A stretch of DNA of 64,000 nucleotides. It comes from Marinitoga hydrogenitolerans DSM 16785 (GTDB lineage: Bacteria; Thermotogota; Thermotogae; Petrotogales; Petrotogaceae). The notes beneath the pieces are model-generated. The model saw only the letters and a program-made list of their open reading frames with translations. It searched no databases and was not told the DNA's origin. Both the position numbers and the translations under genes were made by a program. Of the stretch, positions 63,001-64,000 are shown one piece after another (within the stretch, counting starts at the first letter, position 1; each line of letters opens with the position of its first letter). The stretch covers positions 1 to 64,000 of the forward strand of contig NZ_FQUI01000001.1 of the NCBI RefSeq assembly GCF_900129175.1, in the 5' to 3' direction.

Positions 63001-64000
63001 TGTGGTTTTACCATTTTATGAAAAACATCTGTTATCTCACCATTTATTATTTTAACAGCACCAAATTCGATAATTTCTTCAATATTTGGATCAAGACCAG
63101 TTGTTTCAAAATCAAAAACCACAAAATTCGAATCAAAAGGTATTTCATCGCTAAAATTGTAAATTATTGATGCTCTATTATTTACAACATTTATTTCACA
63201 ACCATATATAGGTTTAATATTCTCCTTCTTTGCAATATTATAAAAGGTTGGGATCGATTGAACAACTTCATGATCTGTAATAGCAACAGCTTTATGCCCC
63301 CATTTCGCCGCTGTTTTTACTAAATCTTCAACATCCAAAACAGAATCTAGCGCACTAAATTTGGAATGCGCATGTAACTCAACTCTTTTTTTCTCAAAAT
63401 TATCAATTCTTTCTTTGGCCTCTATTTTCATAATATTTTCAGGTATTATAACATATTCTTTTTGATATTCATCATATGTAATTTTCCCTTCAACTTTTAT
63501 AAACTCCCCTTCTTTAATATTATTATTTAATCTTTCTGCTGAATTTTTAAACGCCTTTATTATGATGGAATCTGTATTATCGGTAATATACATTGTTAGT
63601 ATAATAGCTCTATCATTATATTCTTTATAAAACACCTTTCCTTCAATTACTACTTTTGAAGTTTGATACATAATATCGTTTAATTTATCTAGCGGAATAG
63701 ACACCTTTTTAAATTTATTACCCAAAATTACATAATCATCCTGCTTTTTTGATTCAATGTTATTATCAACAGATTCATCTACAACAATTACATTATCAAA
63801 TTCTTCTGATAATTCATAATCACCCTTTTTATTTGTTTCAAAATTTTTATAATCAATTGCTATTTTTTCATCAAAAACAAATTCATAGTCAGGTAAATAA
63901 CCCAAACTTCTACTTAATATATTATCAATGATTTTTCTGTTTTTTTTCACTCTCTCAAGAGCAAATTTATTTGAAACTCTAAAAATCAATTCATTTTCAG
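60054..64000 (-). CDS. polC: DNA polymerase III alpha subunit PolC (5' end beyond window)
   Basis: Gram-positive-type replicative polymerase with built-in proofreading. The frame remains open to the window edge (codons before the TTG at 63989 continue as ENE), so the first residues are missing; at least 1314 codons are seen. The order is: OB fold (about 70-190), PHP domain start (ELHAHSKFSALDSV, TDHEVV), and inserted DEDD exonuclease (FVVFDFETTGLDP ... HNANFDYRFLRRW ... HRAHEDA). The rest of the PHP follows, then palm with SRGSVGSSLVATMMGITEVNP, a four-Cys zinc finger (CPECKYSEF, CPKCGIEL), IPDIDLNFSGEYQ, and HhH near the end. All catalytic residues appear intact. Confidence 0.97.
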   Translation of the reverse strand, partial: ENELIFRVSNKFALERVKKNRKIIDNILSRSLGYLPDYEFVFDEKIAIDYKNFETNKKGDYELSEEFDNVIVVDESVDNNIESKKQDDYVILGNKFKKVSIPLDKLNDIMYQTSKVVIEGKVFYKEYNDRAIILTMYITDNTDSIIIKAFKNSAERLNNNIKEGEFIKVEGKITYDEYQKEYVIIPENIMKIEAKERIDNFEKKRVELHAHSKFSALDSVLDVEDLVKTAAKWGHKAVAITDHEVVQSIPTFYNIAKKENIKPIYGCEINVVNNRASIIYNFSDEIPFDSNFVVFDFETTGLDPNIEEIIEFGAVKIINGEITDVFHKMVKPQKNVPQKIQEITGITNEMLINAPSIKEVLPEFMSFISDSVLVAHNANFDYRFLRRWVKEIMNIEIKIPYIDTLSMSRALLNLKGGHSLDKVVKVLGLGNFEHHRAHEDAKITAHVFLKLLEKAKGRGIRTLNDLINLEKMIDFKKLRKYHMTVLVKNRTGLKNLYKLISKAHTEYFYRDTTVLLNELLENREGLLIGSGCTKNIIFEEYSRGASIEEINALISLFDYIEIQPLDSIEHPDKDSENGNMDSKKVKEFYKLLYNSAKNYNIPVVMTGNAHYLNKEDKKARDALIIGSATKGQKKKVYNSNKYFRTTKEMLDAAYEIFEDKKIAEEIVIENTNKIADLVEEIKPLEGNLHPPIIEGADDTVRELTWETAKEVYGEPLPEIVKARIERELKSIINHGYAVLYLMAQKIVKKSNDDGYLVGSRGSVGSSLVATMMGITEVNPLPPHYICPECKYSEFITDGSYESGYDLPDKKCPKCGIELKKNGQDIPFETFMGFEGDKIPDIDLNFSGEYQTRAHKFIEELFGEDHVFRAGTISTVAEKTAYGYVRKYAEEYAGGLKNPEIIRLAKIIEGARRTTGQHPGGLMIVPKNMEVFDFTPIQFPANDRKANTKTTHFDYHVIHDDLVKLDALGHDDPTFLKMLSDLTGIEYKNIKMDDKKTMSIFSSSKALGVDLTSDLRTTVGTLGIPEFGTQFVRGMLEETKPKTFAALVRISGLSHGTDVWLNNARDLIVSGKATVDEVIACRDDIMNYLIHKGLDKKHSFFIMEKVRKGKGLAPEDEDEMKKNNVPEWFVNSCKKIKYLFPKAHAAAYVSMAFRIAYFKVHYPLAFYATYFSVKGDEFNTEIILKGKNAIRNRIFDLKSRSLDVKEKNELTVLEIAYEMILRGFGFLPPDIYKADAKNFIIEGNNLRIPFIKVPNLGEKAAISIVKAREEKEFLSIEDLLNRTGINKTTVETFKKMGILKGLPEKNQVNLFEGLM

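Noticed and set aside
63989-63989. TTG at 63989 as start of polC
   Set aside because: The frame is open to the window edge with plausible residues before it, and PolC family proteins have more N-terminal sequence, so the true start is outside.

Overview
The window is a very AT-rich, gene-dense bacterial chromosome segment. It fits a member of the Thermotogota, most likely a Marinitoga/Petrotoga-type relative. Supporting features are PolC plus a short DnaE, SecD/SecF/YajC, WhiA, RapZ and NrdR, a flagellin, a GH114/TM1410-like glycosidase, many short lipoprotein or membrane hypotheticals, and strong AAGGAGG-like ribosome binding sites with frequent TTG/GTG starts. A Firmicute is the main alternative. 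The assignment is an inference from gene content; no rRNA gene is present. No gene-free stretch exceeds 300 bases once the tmRNA is counted.

Layout. 1-806: 3' end of a flagellin gene. 892-3637 (minus): secF-secD-yajC. 3709-9448 (plus): coiled-coil protein, zapA, murI, rapZ, whiA, nrdR, greA, lysS, tightly packed. 9580-12147: rpmB, then dnaE. 12144-14291: promoter and leader hairpin, then rimP-nusA, then a Fur-like regulator without the usual histidines. 14317-17262 (minus): engB and lon. 17465-20670: a TagA/WecG glycosyltransferase, DUF1622, dprA and a lipoprotein. 20742-25465: an orphan sugar-binding protein, an MBL hydrolase (minus), a YfcE-type phosphoesterase and a secreted 5'-nucleotidase with LysM. 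25510-29923 (minus): GH31 alpha-glucosidase, a DUF5693-like membrane protein and an RluA-family pseudouridine synthase. 29987-34054: an unknown protein, then gnd-zwf-pgl (oxidative pentose phosphate pathway). 34098-40494: a giant FN3-repeat lipoprotein and its partner. 40565-40925: tmRNA.

The most striking region is 41004-54178. Twelve minus-strand genes run head to tail with gaps of five bases or less, or with overlaps. They begin with a PilZ protein and continue with PelD-like, PelE-like, an unknown, PelF, PelG and a PelA-type deacetylase (DUF2194). Next come 5-formyl-THF cyclo-ligase, a nitrilase-family hydrolase, a PfkB sugar kinase, a GH114 glycosidase (the other half of PelA) and a sucrose-phosphate-synthase-like GT4. 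This looks like a c-di-GMP-controlled Pel-type exopolysaccharide operon. The two c-di-GMP receptor sites (PilZ RxxxR/DxSxGG and PelD RxxD) appear intact, PelA is split, and no PelB/PelC outer-membrane parts are present.

Diverging from it is a fatty-acid operon (54426-59625): fabF, degV, fabZ, a FabH-like protein whose catalytic Cys position is Phe, fabK and fabD. The shared 247-base intergenic region holds three good palindromes, one over the pel-side promoter and two, 41 bp apart, ahead of fabF. The window closes with a receiver-domain protein lacking the phosphoacceptor Asp, and with polC, which runs off the right edge. Promoters across the window repeatedly use an extended -10 of the form TGnTATAAT.
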